Below, in pieces: positions 28,209 to 37,488 of a stretch of DNA of 64,000 nucleotides. This DNA is from Actinomycetes bacterium (GTDB taxonomy: Bacteria > Actinomycetota > Acidimicrobiia > Acidimicrobiales > Acidimicrobilacustridaceae), in assembly GCA_029782145.1 (NCBI GenBank), contig JAKOVH010000016.1, positions 310,001 through 374,000 on the forward strand. The letters run 5' to 3'. Numbering within the stretch: the first letter of the stretch is position 1; each line of letters begins with the position of its first letter. The position numbers and the translations under genes were made by a program. Below the pieces are notes generated by a model, which was not told the DNA's origin, did not search any database, and worked only from the letters and a program-made list of their open reading frames with translations.

Positions 28209-29093
28209 ATGCCCGGTTCGAAGGTCACCAAGGCCGTCATCCCCGCTGCGGGCCTGGGCACCCGGTTCCTCCCGGCCACCAAGGCCCAGCCCAAGGAGAT
28301 GCTGCCGGTCGTCGACAAGCCGGCCATCCAGTACGTCGTCGAGGAGGCGGTGCGGGCCGGGATCGACGACATCCTCATCATCACCGGTCGCGGCAAGCGA
28401 TCGCTCGAGGACCACTTCGACCGCAACTTCGAGCTCGAGTACTACCTGGCGGAGCGCAACAAGCAGGACCAGCTCGACGACGTCCGTCACCTCGCCGAGC
28501 TGGCCGACATCCACTACGTCCGCCAGGGCGAGCCGCTCGGGCTGGGCCACGCCGTGTCCGTCGCCCGCAAGCACGTCGGCGACAACCCCTTCGTGGTCAT
28601 GCTCGGCGACGACATCATGGACCACCGCTCGTCGGTGCTCACCGACATGATCCAGGCCTACGAGCACTACGGCCGGTCGGTCATCGCCCTGTCGGAGTTC
28701 CCGCCCGAGGAGATCTCCTCCTACGGCTGCGTCGACCCCGAGGTGGTGAGCGACGAGCTGGTCCAGGTGCGGGGCATCGTCGAGAAGCCCAGGCCGGAGC
28801 AGGCCCCGTCGAACCTCGCCGTCATGGGGCGCTACGTCTTCACCCCCGAGATCTTCGAGGCCCTCGAGCACGTCCAGCCCGGCGTGGGCGGCGAGATCCA
28901 GCTCACCGACGCCATCGCCCGGCTGCTGCAGTCCCAGAGCGTGTACGGCTGGGTGTTCAGCAGCGGCCGCTACGACATCGGCAAGAAGCTCGACTACCTG
29001 CGGGCCACCGTCGAGATGGCCATCGACCGCGACGACCTCGGGCCGGAGTTCCGCGCCTTCCTCGTCGGGCTCGTCGACAAGCGCCTGCGGTGA
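28209..29093 (+). CDS. galU: UTP-glucose-1-phosphate uridylyltransferase
   Basis: A 294-residue nucleotidyltransferase that makes UDP-glucose. The signature AGLGTRFLPATKAQPKEMLPVVDKP is at the N-terminus, with VMLGDDIM (metal-binding Asp) and SSGRYDIGKKLDYL near the end. Product feeds envelope polysaccharide and, with galT at the window end, galactose metabolism. ATG 28209 follows AGGAGG. The stop overlaps the moeA/glp start (GTGA), an arrangement common in actinobacteria. Confidence 0.95.
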   Translation: MPGSKVTKAVIPAAGLGTRFLPATKAQPKEMLPVVDKPAIQYVVEEAVRAGIDDILIITGRGKRSLEDHFDRNFELEYYLAERNKQDQLDDVRHLAELADIHYVRQGEPLGLGHAVSVARKHVGDNPFVVMLGDDIMDHRSSVLTDMIQAYEHYGRSVIALSEFPPEEISSYGCVDPEVVSDELVQVRGIVEKPRPEQAPSNLAVMGRYVFTPEIFEALEHVQPGVGGEIQLTDAIARLLQSQSVYGWVFSSGRYDIGKKLDYLRATVEMAIDRDDLGPEFRAFLVGLVDKRLR

Positions 29094-30325
29094 TCCCCCT
29101 CGACGAGGCCCGCGCCTTCGTCCTCGCCGGCTGCCGCCCCGGGCCCGTCGTCACCGTGCCCCTCGCCGATGCCCTCGGCCTGGTCACCGCGGCCGGGGTC
29201 ACCGCCGCCGAGGCGGTCCCCCCGTTCGCCAACACCGCCATGGACGGCTTCGCCGTCCGGGCCGCCGACACCTCGTCGGCACCGGTGGCCCTCCGCGTGG
29301 TGGGCACCGTGCGCGCGGGGATGTCGGGCGAGGGCGCGCCCGTCGGCCCCGGCGAGGCCACCCGGATCATGACGGGCGCCCCGCTGCCGCCCGGCGCCGA
29401 CGCCGTGGTGATGGTGGAGCTGACCGAGGTGTCCGCCGACGGCTCGCAGGTCGTGGTGCGCGAGGCGGTCCGGGAGGGCAACCACGTCCGCCCCGTCGGC
29501 GACGACGTGCGCCCCGGTGATCGGGTGCTCGAGCCCGGCACGGTGCTCACCCCGGCGCACCTCGGGGTGCTCGCCACGGTGGGGGCCACCGAGGTGCAGG
29601 TCGTGCGCCGGCCCCGGGTCGGGGTGATCTCCACCGGCGACGAGCTCGTCGACGACGGCTCGCCCCTCGCGGCCGGCCAGATCCGCGACTCGAACCGGCT
29701 CACCCTGCGGTCGCTGGTGGCCGAGAGCGGCTTCGAGGCGGTCGACCTCGGCCTGGTGCGCGACGACGAGCAGGCCATCGAGGCCGCGCTGCGCCACGGG
29801 GTCGCCACGTGCGACGCGCTGGTCACCTCGGGCGGCGTGAGCATGGGCGACTTCGACTACGTGAAGGTCGTGCTCGACCGCATCGGCGACATGCGCTGGA
29901 TGCAGGTGGCCATCCGGCCGGCCAAGCCGTTGGCCTTCGGCACCGTCGCCCGGCGCTCCGACGGGTCGCCGGTGCCGGTGTTCGGCCTGCCCGGCAACCC
30001 GGTGTCGTCGATGGTGAGCTACGAGCTGTTCTGCCGGCCCGGGCTGCGGCGCATGGCCGGCCGGGCCGACACCGACCTCGACCGGCCCGTCGTGCTCGCC
30101 GTCGCCGACGAGCCGTTGCGCCGCAAGCCCGACGGCAAGGTCCACTTCGCCCGGGTGGCGTGCCGGTACGACCTCGCCACCGGGGCCTACCGGGTGCGCT
30201 CGGCCGGCGCCCAGGGCTCGCACCAGATGGCGGCCATGGCGGCGGCCGACGCGCTGGCCGAGCTGCCCGACGGGCCCACGGTCGAAACGGGCGCCACCGT
30301 GCGGGCCCGGCTGCTGCGCCCGTAA
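29090..30325 (+). CDS. glp: Gephyrin-like molybdotransferase (MoeA/Glp)
   Basis: A 411-residue MoeA/gephyrin-family protein with the N-terminal MoeA domain (PPFANTAMDGFAVRA, GEATRIMTGAPLPPGADAVVMVE). The MogA-like domain has RVGVISTGDEL and TSGGVSMGDFDYVK plus GLPGNPVSS, and a C-terminal beta domain follows. It inserts molybdate into molybdopterin. In actinobacteria the copy directly after galU is the Glp that also binds divisome proteins and the membrane receptor GlpR/SepX, whose likely gene is at 37489. moaA follows 9 bp later. Confidence 0.9.
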   Translation: MIPLDEARAFVLAGCRPGPVVTVPLADALGLVTAAGVTAAEAVPPFANTAMDGFAVRAADTSSAPVALRVVGTVRAGMSGEGAPVGPGEATRIMTGAPLPPGADAVVMVELTEVSADGSQVVVREAVREGNHVRPVGDDVRPGDRVLEPGTVLTPAHLGVLATVGATEVQVVRRPRVGVISTGDELVDDGSPLAAGQIRDSNRLTLRSLVAESGFEAVDLGLVRDDEQAIEAALRHGVATCDALVTSGGVSMGDFDYVKVVLDRIGDMRWMQVAIRPAKPLAFGTVARRSDGSPVPVFGLPGNPVSSMVSYELFCRPGLRRMAGRADTDLDRPVVLAVADEPLRRKPDGKVHFARVACRYDLATGAYRVRSAGAQGSHQMAAMAAADALAELPDGPTVETGATVRARLLRP

Positions 30326-30328
30326 CCT
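30323..30328 (+). promoter_or_regulatory. -10 element of moaA (leaderless)
   Basis: TAACCT overlaps the glp stop and ends 6 nt before the moaA ATG; allows moaA transcription apart from galU-glp. Confidence 0.45.
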
Positions 30329-30334
30329 GCCCTC

Positions 30335-31339
<1,005 letters not shown>

Positions 31340-31390
31340 GGCCTCGGCGTGGCCGACCGAGCGAGAGGCGACGACCGACGGGAGAGCGAC

Positions 31391-32218
31391 ATGGACGGGC
31401 CGCGCGTGGGGTTCGTGGGGGCAGGGTCGATGGGCGCCCCGATGGTGGAGCGCCTGGCGGCGGCCGGCATCCCCGTCACCGTCTACGCCCGCCGACCGGA
31501 GGTGCGCGCCCACTTCGTTGGCCTCGGCATCCGCGCCGTCGACTCGCTGGCCGCCGTGGCCGAGGGGGCCGACGTGGTGATCGCCTGCGTCTACTCCGAC
31601 GCCCAGGTGCGGGAGGTCGCCGAGGGGCCCGACGGCCTGGTGGCGGCCATGGCTCCCGGCTCGGTGCTGGCCATCCACACCACGGGCAGCCCGGCCACCG
31701 CACGGGCGTTGGCGGAGCAGGGGTCGGCGCGCGGCGTGCGGGTGGTCGACGCGCCGGTGAGCGGAGGGGTCGACGACATCATGGCCGGCCGGCTCACCGT
31801 CATGCTCGGCGGTGATCCGGCCGACACCGCCCGGGTCCGCGAGGTCGTGGCCGCCTACGCCGACGCCGTGTTCGACACCGGCGCCGTGGGCAGCGCCCAG
31901 GCGGTGAAGCTCATCAACAACTCGCTGTTCGCGGCGAACCTCCAGCTGGTGGCCGAGGCCGAGCGCATGGGCCGGGCCTTCGGCGCCGACCCGGTGGCGC
32001 TCTCGCGCATCGTCCAGCGCAGCTCCGGCGCCAGCTACGTCATGGGGCTGCTGGAGGCCATGGGTGGCACCGAGGCCCTCGTGGCCGCCGCCGGGCACTA
32101 CATGCGCAAGGACGTCGACGTGGTCAACCAGGTGGCCGCCGAGGTCGGCGTCGACCTCGGGCTGCTCGGCCGGGTGGCCAACGCCGACGCCGTCACCTTC
32201 GAAGCCCGCGTGGAGTGA
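31391..32218 (+). CDS. 3-hydroxyisobutyrate dehydrogenase-like NAD(P)-dependent oxidoreductase
   Basis: A 275-residue beta-hydroxyacid dehydrogenase. The Rossmann motif VGFVGAGSMGAPM is at 5-17, the substrate motif VDAPVSGG near 119 and the catalytic Lys in AVKLINN near 173. All family residues are in place. Substrate may be 3-hydroxyisobutyrate, tartronate semialdehyde or a related acid. ATG 31391 follows GGAGAGCGAC. Confidence 0.85.
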   Translation: MDGPRVGFVGAGSMGAPMVERLAAAGIPVTVYARRPEVRAHFVGLGIRAVDSLAAVAEGADVVIACVYSDAQVREVAEGPDGLVAAMAPGSVLAIHTTGSPATARALAEQGSARGVRVVDAPVSGGVDDIMAGRLTVMLGGDPADTARVREVVAAYADAVFDTGAVGSAQAVKLINNSLFAANLQLVAEAERMGRAFGADPVALSRIVQRSSGASYVMGLLEAMGGTEALVAAAGHYMRKDVDVVNQVAAEVGVDLGLLGRVANADAVTFEARVE

Positions 32219-32265
32219 GGTGCCGCGCACCGCCGCCGGCCACCCGTGCGTGCCAGGATCCTCCC

Positions 32266-33147
32266 GTGACCGACACCTCGCCGCAGTTCTTCGTGTTCCT
32301 GCCGCAGATGCGGATGACCCTCGAGACCTTGGTGGCCAGGGCCCAGGCCGCCGAGGCCGCCGGCTTCGACGGCATGGCGCTCATGGACCACCTGGCCCCG
32401 CCGATGGCGGAGTCGCAGCCCATGTACGAGGCCATCACCACGGCGATGTGGCTTCTGGCCCGCACCGAGCGGCTCACCGTCGGCCACCTCGTGCTGTGCG
32501 ACGCCTTCCGCCACCCCTCGGTGCTGGCCCGCCAGGCCGTCACCCTCGACCACGCGTCCGGTGGCCGCTTCGAGCTCGGCATCGGGTGGGGCTCGGTGCC
32601 CGACGAGTTCCCGGTGTTCGGCATCCCCGAGGGCACCCCGCGCTCCCGCGTCGAGCGCCTCGGGGAGACCCTCGACGTCGTGCGGGCCCTGTGGAGCGGC
32701 GAGCCGGTCACCCACCACGGCGAGCACTTCCGGCTCGAGGCGGCCCAGCAGCAGCCCACGCCGCTCGGGCACATTCCCATCGTCATCGGCGGCTCCGGGC
32801 CCCGCACCCTCGAGCTGGTCCGGCGCCACGCCGACTGGAGCAACCTGCCCATCCACCAGCTCGACCGCATGGACGACATCCGCCCGCTGATCGGCGACGC
32901 CCGCATCTCCCTGCAGAACCGGGTGACCCGCATCCCTCCCGGCGCCGACCGGGCCGAGATCGAAGGTGTGGCCCGCAAGCGGTTCGGCACCACCGGGCTG
33001 CTGGTGGGCGACGACGACGAGCTGGTCGCGCAGTTCACCGAGCTGGCCGGGCGCGGCGTCGAGCGCTTCTACGTGTGGTTCACCGACTTCGCCACCCCCG
33101 AGACCCTGGCCGGCTTCGGCGAGGGCGTCATCGCCCGGATGCGCTAG
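32266..33147 (+). CDS. LLM-class (probably F420-dependent) oxidoreductase
   Basis: A 293-residue luciferase-like TIM-barrel protein. Visible marks are FDGMALMDHL near 35-45, GHLVLCDAFRHPSVLARQAVTLDHASGGRFELGIGWG, and PIVIGGSGPRTLELVRRHADWSNL. Such proteins use F420 or FMN to reduce or oxidise small molecules; the GRFELGIGWG segment is typical of F420 members. Start GTG is preceded by CAGGAT with 6-nt spacing (weak leaderless pattern). Substrate unknown. Confidence 0.82.
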   Translation: MTDTSPQFFVFLPQMRMTLETLVARAQAAEAAGFDGMALMDHLAPPMAESQPMYEAITTAMWLLARTERLTVGHLVLCDAFRHPSVLARQAVTLDHASGGRFELGIGWGSVPDEFPVFGIPEGTPRSRVERLGETLDVVRALWSGEPVTHHGEHFRLEAAQQQPTPLGHIPIVIGGSGPRTLELVRRHADWSNLPIHQLDRMDDIRPLIGDARISLQNRVTRIPPGADRAEIEGVARKRFGTTGLLVGDDDELVAQFTELAGRGVERFYVWFTDFATPETLAGFGEGVIARMR

Positions 33148-33160
33148 CCGGGAGCCGGAG

Positions 33161-33931
33161 GTGGGCGGCACGGCGACGATCCGGCTCTACGCCGAGCTGA
33201 ACGACCTGGTGCCCACCGACCGCCGCCAGCGCGACCTGCCCTACCGGTTCGACGTGGCGCCCACCGTGAAGGACGCGCTCGAGGCCCTCGGCGTGCCCCA
33301 CACCGAGATCGACCTCGTGCTCGCCGACGGGGAGCCGGTCGGCTTCGGTCACCGCCTCGCCGACGGCGAGCGCATCGCCGCCTACCCGCGCTTCGCTCGC
33401 CTCGACGTGGCCGCCGACTCCCTCGTGCGCCCGCCGCCGCTGCCCGAGGCCCGCTTCGTCGCCGACGGCCACGTCGCCGCGCTGGCCCGGTTCCTGCGCC
33501 TGCTCGGGTTCGACAGCCTGTGCGACCCGGCGTGGGACGACGAGCGGCTGGCGCAGCTCTCGGCGGGGGAGGAGCGGATCCTGCTCACCCGCGACCGTGG
33601 CCTGCTCAAGCGGGGCACCGTGGTGCACGGCCTGCTGGTGCGGGCCGATGACCCCGACGAGCAGCTCGTCGAGGTGGTGCGGGCCCTCGACCTGGCCGCC
33701 GCGGCCCGGCCCTTCACCCGCTGCATGGCGTGCAACGGCGTGCTCGCCGAGGTGGCCAAGGACGACGTGGCCGGACTGGTGGGGGCCGAGTCGTTCGCCG
33801 CCTTCGACCGGTTCCGGCGCTGCGGCTCCTGTGGCCGGGTGTTCTGGGAGGGCTCACACGCCGACCGGCTCCGGGCGCTGGTGGCACGGGCGATCGGCCG
33901 CGGCTCCGGCCCGACGCGCCCGGATGGCTAG
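33161..33931 (+). CDS. Ubiquitin-like/Mut7-C RNase domain protein
   Basis: A 256-residue cytoplasmic protein. Residues 5-80 form a ubiquitin/ThiS-like beta-grasp region (RLYAELNDLVP... VLADGEPVGFGHRLADGERIAAYP). The rest is a Mut7-C RNase domain: LARFLRLLGFD, ILLTRDRGLLKR with the acidic catalytic residues, and a C-terminal zinc ribbon (RCMACNGVL ... RRCGSCGRVFWEGSH). Presumed to be an RNase of PIN-like fold; target unknown. GTG 33161 is preceded by GGAGCCGGAG. Confidence 0.85.
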   Translation: MGGTATIRLYAELNDLVPTDRRQRDLPYRFDVAPTVKDALEALGVPHTEIDLVLADGEPVGFGHRLADGERIAAYPRFARLDVAADSLVRPPPLPEARFVADGHVAALARFLRLLGFDSLCDPAWDDERLAQLSAGEERILLTRDRGLLKRGTVVHGLLVRADDPDEQLVEVVRALDLAAAARPFTRCMACNGVLAEVAKDDVAGLVGAESFAAFDRFRRCGSCGRVFWEGSHADRLRALVARAIGRGSGPTRPDG

Positions 33932-33934
33932 CGT
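33929..33934 (+). promoter_or_regulatory. -10 element of flavin monooxygenase-like gene (leaderless)
   Basis: TAGCGT overlaps the stop of the Mut7-C gene and ends 6 nt before the ATG at 33941. Confidence 0.5.
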
Positions 33935-33940
33935 CCGGCC

Positions 33941-35092
33941 ATGGCCCAACCGCCCTTGATCGACCGTGTCCGTGCCCTCGCGCCGCTGGTGGAGGCGGCG
34001 GCCGACGACATGGAACGGCGGTGCGCGCTCACCGAGGCGGTGCGGGCGGCTCTGCTGGGCTCGGGAGCGGTGCACCTGCTCGTGCCCGCCGAGCTCGGCG
34101 GCGACGAGCTCGACATCGTCGGGGCCATCGAGGTCATCGAGGAGCTCGCCCGCCAGGACGGCTCGGTCGGGTGGTCCGCCATGGCCGCCGCCGTCAGCAC
34201 GACCTTCACCGCCGTGTACACCAGCGACGAGGTCGCCCGGTCGCTGTTCGGCACCAGCCGCGACGCCGTGCTGGCCGGCCAGCTCGCGCCCGTCGGGCGG
34301 GCCGTGCCCGACGGCGACGGCTACGTCGTGTCCGGGTCGTACCGCTTCGGCTCCGGGTCCGACCTGACCACCCACATGCTCGGCGGGTGCCTGCTGCTCC
34401 GCGACGGCGAGGTGGTGCTGCGCGACGACGGCAGGCCCGAGGTGCTGGCGGCCGTCGTCCCGAACGACCACGTGGCCTTCCGGGGCGGGTGGGAGGTCAT
34501 GGGCCTGTCCGGCACCGCCAGCGTCGACTACGAGGTCGAGCCGTTCCGGGTGGGGCCGGGGGAGGTGTTCTCGATCTTCACCGAGGTGCCCGAACGTGGC
34601 TCGGACGTGCACCGCCTCGGGGTCACCGTCATCACCGCCGCCGGCCACGCCGGCTGGGCGCTCGGGGTGGCCCGCCGCGCCCTCGACGAGATCGCCGTGA
34701 TCTCGACCACCAAGGTGCGCATGAGCGACACCCTCCTGGCCGACCAGCACGTCTTCCTGGTCGGCTATGCGCGGGCGGAGGCCGAAGTGCGAGCGGCGCG
34801 GGCCCTGGTGCTCGAGTCGTTCGCCGCCGCCGAGCAGGAGGTCACGGCGACGGGCCGCCTCTCGGCGAGGGCGAACCACCTCGCCCGGCTGGCCACCACC
34901 TGGGCCACCTCGACGTGCGCCGACGCCGTGGGCTGGGCCTACCGCGAGGCCGGCACCGAGGCCCTGCGCCACCCCAGCGCGCTGGGCCGGTGCTTCCGTG
35001 ACGTCAACGCCGCCACCCAGCACGTGATGGTGGGGCGCCCGACGCTCACCGCCGCCGCGGCGGCGCTGCTGGAGAGGGAGCTGGCGCCCTAG
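33941..35092 (+). CDS. Acyl-CoA dehydrogenase-fold flavin monooxygenase (HsaA-like)
   Basis: A 383-residue protein of the acyl-CoA dehydrogenase fold, closest in look to group D flavin-dependent monooxygenases such as HsaA. Visible marks are VPAELGGDELDIVGAIEVIEELARQDGSVGWSAM, VVSGSYRFGSG in the beta domain, GLSGTASVDYEV, and a C-terminal helical domain with HPSALGRCFRDVNAATQHVMVG. Those last residues (DxNxxxxH) are typical of HsaA/HpaB-type enzymes rather than true dehydrogenases. Likely a hydroxylase needing reduced flavin from a partner; substrate unknown. Confidence 0.78.
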   Translation: MAQPPLIDRVRALAPLVEAAADDMERRCALTEAVRAALLGSGAVHLLVPAELGGDELDIVGAIEVIEELARQDGSVGWSAMAAAVSTTFTAVYTSDEVARSLFGTSRDAVLAGQLAPVGRAVPDGDGYVVSGSYRFGSGSDLTTHMLGGCLLLRDGEVVLRDDGRPEVLAAVVPNDHVAFRGGWEVMGLSGTASVDYEVEPFRVGPGEVFSIFTEVPERGSDVHRLGVTVITAAGHAGWALGVARRALDEIAVISTTKVRMSDTLLADQHVFLVGYARAEAEVRAARALVLESFAAAEQEVTATGRLSARANHLARLATTWATSTCADAVGWAYREAGTEALRHPSALGRCFRDVNAATQHVMVGRPTLTAAAAALLERELAP

Positions 35093-35101
35093 CGCGCCGG
35101 C

Positions 35102-35593
35102 TCAGGCGTCGGGGCGAGGCTTCCCCGGTGCCGCGGTGCGGGCGAGGATGCCCAACGTGGCCCGCAGCGCCGACTCGGGGACGATCGGGAAGGTGAGGAG
35201 CTCGCGGTAGGTCGGCTCCAGGTCCGACCAGTCGTAGTAGGAGGTCACGAGGGTGCCGCCGTCGGTCGGCTCGAGGCGGTAGCCGTACACGTGGCGCAGC
35301 GGTGGGTCGATGGCGCCCTCGATCGTCCACGCGATCTCCCGGTCCTCGTCGAAGGCGACGATGCGCACGATGACGTCGTAGAGGCCGAGGGGGAAGTCGT
35401 TGAGCGCCTCGCGGTCCATGTGCACCACGAAGGTGTCACCCACGGCGGCCACCGGCTCGCCGGTGGCGGCCATCAGCATCCCGGAGGCGTCGATGGCGAC
35501 GTGGCCCTGCGGGTCGCGCAGGATGGTGAAGACCTCGGCGGGGGTGGCAGCGATCCTGCGCTCCACCTCGATGCGTTCTGCGTCGTCGGGCAT
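35102..35593 (-). CDS. SRPBCC family protein
   Basis: A 163-residue START/Bet v1-fold protein: EVERRIAATPAEVFTILRDPQGH at the N-terminus, alternating strands in the middle (IAWTIEGAIDPPLRHVYGYRLEP) and a long C-terminal helix. Proteins of this kind bind hydrophobic ligands, but no catalytic residue can be named. CAGGGT 6 nt before the ATG is a weak leaderless -10. Converges with the flavin monooxygenase gene (9 bp between stops). Confidence 0.78.
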   Translation of the reverse strand: MPDDAERIEVERRIAATPAEVFTILRDPQGHVAIDASGMLMAATGEPVAAVGDTFVVHMDREALNDFPLGLYDVIVRIVAFDEDREIAWTIEGAIDPPLRHVYGYRLEPTDGGTLVTSYYDWSDLEPTYRELLTFPIVPESALRATLGILARTAAPGKPRPDA

Positions 35594-35650
35594 GGCCGCA
35601 CCCTGCCACAGCGGGTGCGCCGGTGCAGGGGCGCAGCAGCTGGCGCGCGA

Positions 35651-36601
35651 CTAGCGCGCCGGGGGAGCGAAGCGGATGTCGAGCGAGCGCAGGTAGGTGT
35701 GCAGCCCGGCGTCCTGGATCGGGATGATCCAGGCCGGCGCGCCCGACTCGTTGTGGTGGGCGTGCCACAGGCCCGGCGGCGTCACGAAGGCGGCCGACGC
35801 CTCCCAGTCGATGCGGACGGGGTCGACGATCTCGCCGCGCTCGTCGATCGACCGGCCGACCAGCGTGTAGCAGCCCGGCTCGCACGCCCCGACGAGGTCG
35901 AGGGCCACCGACTGGTGGCGGTGCGGGCGCTGCACGGCGTCGACCGGCAGCTTGCCGAACATGGCCCACAGCACGTGGGTGACGGTCTGGGTGAGGTCGT
36001 TGGGCGCCGTGTTGAGCAGCACGGCGAGGCGGTTGCGGTCGGTGGCGTGGGGGGCGGCCTCCACCGCGTCGAGCTCCTGGCGCACCCGCTCGCCGGGGAA
36101 GTGGGTGATCTCGAAGCGGCGGCCGGTGGGCGCCACGCCGAGGTAGCGCAGCAGCGGCTCGTCGGTGACCCAGTACAGGGTGGCGTCGGCGCTGGCCCGG
36201 TGCACGCTGGTGCAGCCGGCGGGCAGGACGAAGAAGTCGCCCTCGGCCCAGGCGAGCTCCCGCCCGTCGACGCTCGTCGTCCCCGAGCCGGCGACCACGT
36301 GGTAGAGCTCCGAGGTCGCCACGGGGGCGGTGCGCACCTGCTCCCCGGGCGCGATGCGCACGAACGACGCCAGCAGCGCCGGCGAGGTGGCCGGGCCGGC
36401 GGTCACGCCCAGGGCGGCGGACAGGTCGAAGGGCACGACACCGGTGCGCACTGCCCGGTGGCGGCTGGCCGGGAAGCGCTCGAGCGGGACGCGCGGGATG
36501 TGGCCCGAGCCGATGGGGTTGGCGGCCCGGGTGTACTCGAAGTACCGGGCGTCGCCCGTCCAGTCCTCCACGGCCTCGCCCACGATCAGCGCTGGTTCCA
36601 T
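35651..36601 (-). CDS. Bicupin, gentisate 1,2-dioxygenase-like
   Basis: A 316-residue protein with two cupin domains. The first has TSELYHVVAGSGTTSVDGRELAWAEGDFFVLPAG, in which only one His is clear. The second has RPHRHQSVAL and PPGLWHAHHN, with His residues placed as the metal ligands of gentisate/salicylate dioxygenases. It may be a ring-cleaving Fe(II) dioxygenase or a non-catalytic bicupin. ATG 36601 is supported by GAGACT with 6-nt spacing. Divergent from moaC. Confidence 0.72.
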   Translation of the reverse strand: MEPALIVGEAVEDWTGDARYFEYTRAANPIGSGHIPRVPLERFPASRHRAVRTGVVPFDLSAALGVTAGPATSPALLASFVRIAPGEQVRTAPVATSELYHVVAGSGTTSVDGRELAWAEGDFFVLPAGCTSVHRASADATLYWVTDEPLLRYLGVAPTGRRFEITHFPGERVRQELDAVEAAPHATDRNRLAVLLNTAPNDLTQTVTHVLWAMFGKLPVDAVQRPHRHQSVALDLVGACEPGCYTLVGRSIDERGEIVDPVRIDWEASAAFVTPPGLWHAHHNESGAPAWIIPIQDAGLHTYLRSLDIRFAPPAR

Positions 36602-36607
36602 CCCCCG

Positions 36608-36680
36608 AGTCTCTCGCGCCACGGGGCCGGCCGCACCGGTCGAGCGGCCCTTCGTGGTCCACAGGCGAGCGGCCTACACT
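36608..36680. promoter_or_regulatory. Divergent promoters, bicupin and moaC
   Basis: Minus strand: GAGACT (36613-36608), 6 nt before the bicupin ATG. Plus strand: TACACT (36675-36680) ending 8 nt before the moaC ATG, with a possible -35 TTCGTG 18 nt upstream. Both look leaderless. Confidence 0.5.
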
Positions 36681-36688
36681 CGGCGCCC

Positions 36689-37297
36689 ATGTCCGATCGC
36701 GGCCTCACGCACCTCGATCCCCTCGGCCGGGCCCGGATGGTCGACGTCACCCCCAAGGAGGTGACGCACCGCCGGGCCATCGCCCGGGCACGGGTCTACA
36801 TGCAGACCGAGACGTCGTCGCTGGTGGCGCGCGGCGCGATCAGCAAGGGCGACGTGCTGGCGGTCGCCCGGGTGGCGGGCATCCAGGCCGCCAAGCGGGC
36901 GCCTGACCTCATCCCGCTGTGCCACCCGCTGCTGGTCGGCTCGGTGTTCATCAACTTCCGCATCGAGGACCGCTTCATCGAGGTGGAGGCCCAGGTCGAG
37001 ACCGTCGACCGCACCGGCGTCGAGATGGAGGCGCTCACCGCGGCCAGCGTTGCCGCTCTCACCATCTACGACATGTGCAAGTCGTCCGACCGTTCGATGG
37101 TCATCGGCGACGTCACGTTGTGGGAGAAGACCGGCGGGCGCTCGGGCCTGTACCGGCGCGACCCGCTCGAGCCGCTCGGCGCCGACGCGCTCCCCGGTGA
37201 CTTCGACGGCTCGCTCGTCGCCACGCTCGATCCCGACCTCGACGCCGATCTCGACGCCGACCTGGCGGGCGACGAGCCCGAGGAGCTCGAGGCCTGA
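36689..37297 (+). CDS. moaC: Cyclic pyranopterin monophosphate synthase
   Basis: A 202-residue MoaC that turns the MoaA product into cyclic pyranopterin monophosphate. Residues 8-155 show the whole family: ARMVDVTPKEVTHRRAIA, PDLIPLCHPL, VETVDRTGVEMEALTAASVAALTIYDMCKS, and WEKTGGRSG. The last 45 residues are an unusual Asp-rich tail with DPDLDADLDADLAGDEP, absent from typical MoaC. Leaderless start. The glpR-like gene is next on the same strand. Confidence 0.94.
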   Translation: MSDRGLTHLDPLGRARMVDVTPKEVTHRRAIARARVYMQTETSSLVARGAISKGDVLAVARVAGIQAAKRAPDLIPLCHPLLVGSVFINFRIEDRFIEVEAQVETVDRTGVEMEALTAASVAALTIYDMCKSSDRSMVIGDVTLWEKTGGRSGLYRRDPLEPLGADALPGDFDGSLVATLDPDLDADLDADLAGDEPEELEA

Positions 37298-37350
37298 CCG
37301 CCTCGTGCCGCCTCCTGGCGCCCGGGCCGGCCGGTCGTTCGCCACGTCTG

Positions 37351-37380
37351 TTGGAACTTCGTGACGGCTCGTAGTAGAAC
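37351..37380 (+). promoter_or_regulatory. Promoter of glpR/sepX-like gene
   Basis: TTGGAA (37351-37356), an 18-nt spacer and TAGAAC (37375-37380) give a good promoter with a leader of about 100 nt. A second possible -10, TACGGT, is at 37455. Confidence 0.55.
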
Positions 37381-37443
37381 CGTAACGTTCTCGTTCGACG
37401 ACCACCCGGATCGTTCCGGCGCCCAGGGTCCACCACCGGACCA

Positions 37444-37483
37444 GGGCCTGCCGCTACGGTCCCCGAGCACTGAAGGCAGGCCC
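37444..37483 (+). repeat. 9-bp inverted repeat in glpR leader
   Basis: GGGCCTGCC (37444-37452) and GGCAGGCCC (37475-37483) are perfect complements 22 nt apart, ending 5 nt before the GTG. The 3' arm abuts the GGAG Shine-Dalgarno, so the stem could limit translation start. Confidence 0.5.
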
Positions 37484-37488
37484 GGAGC

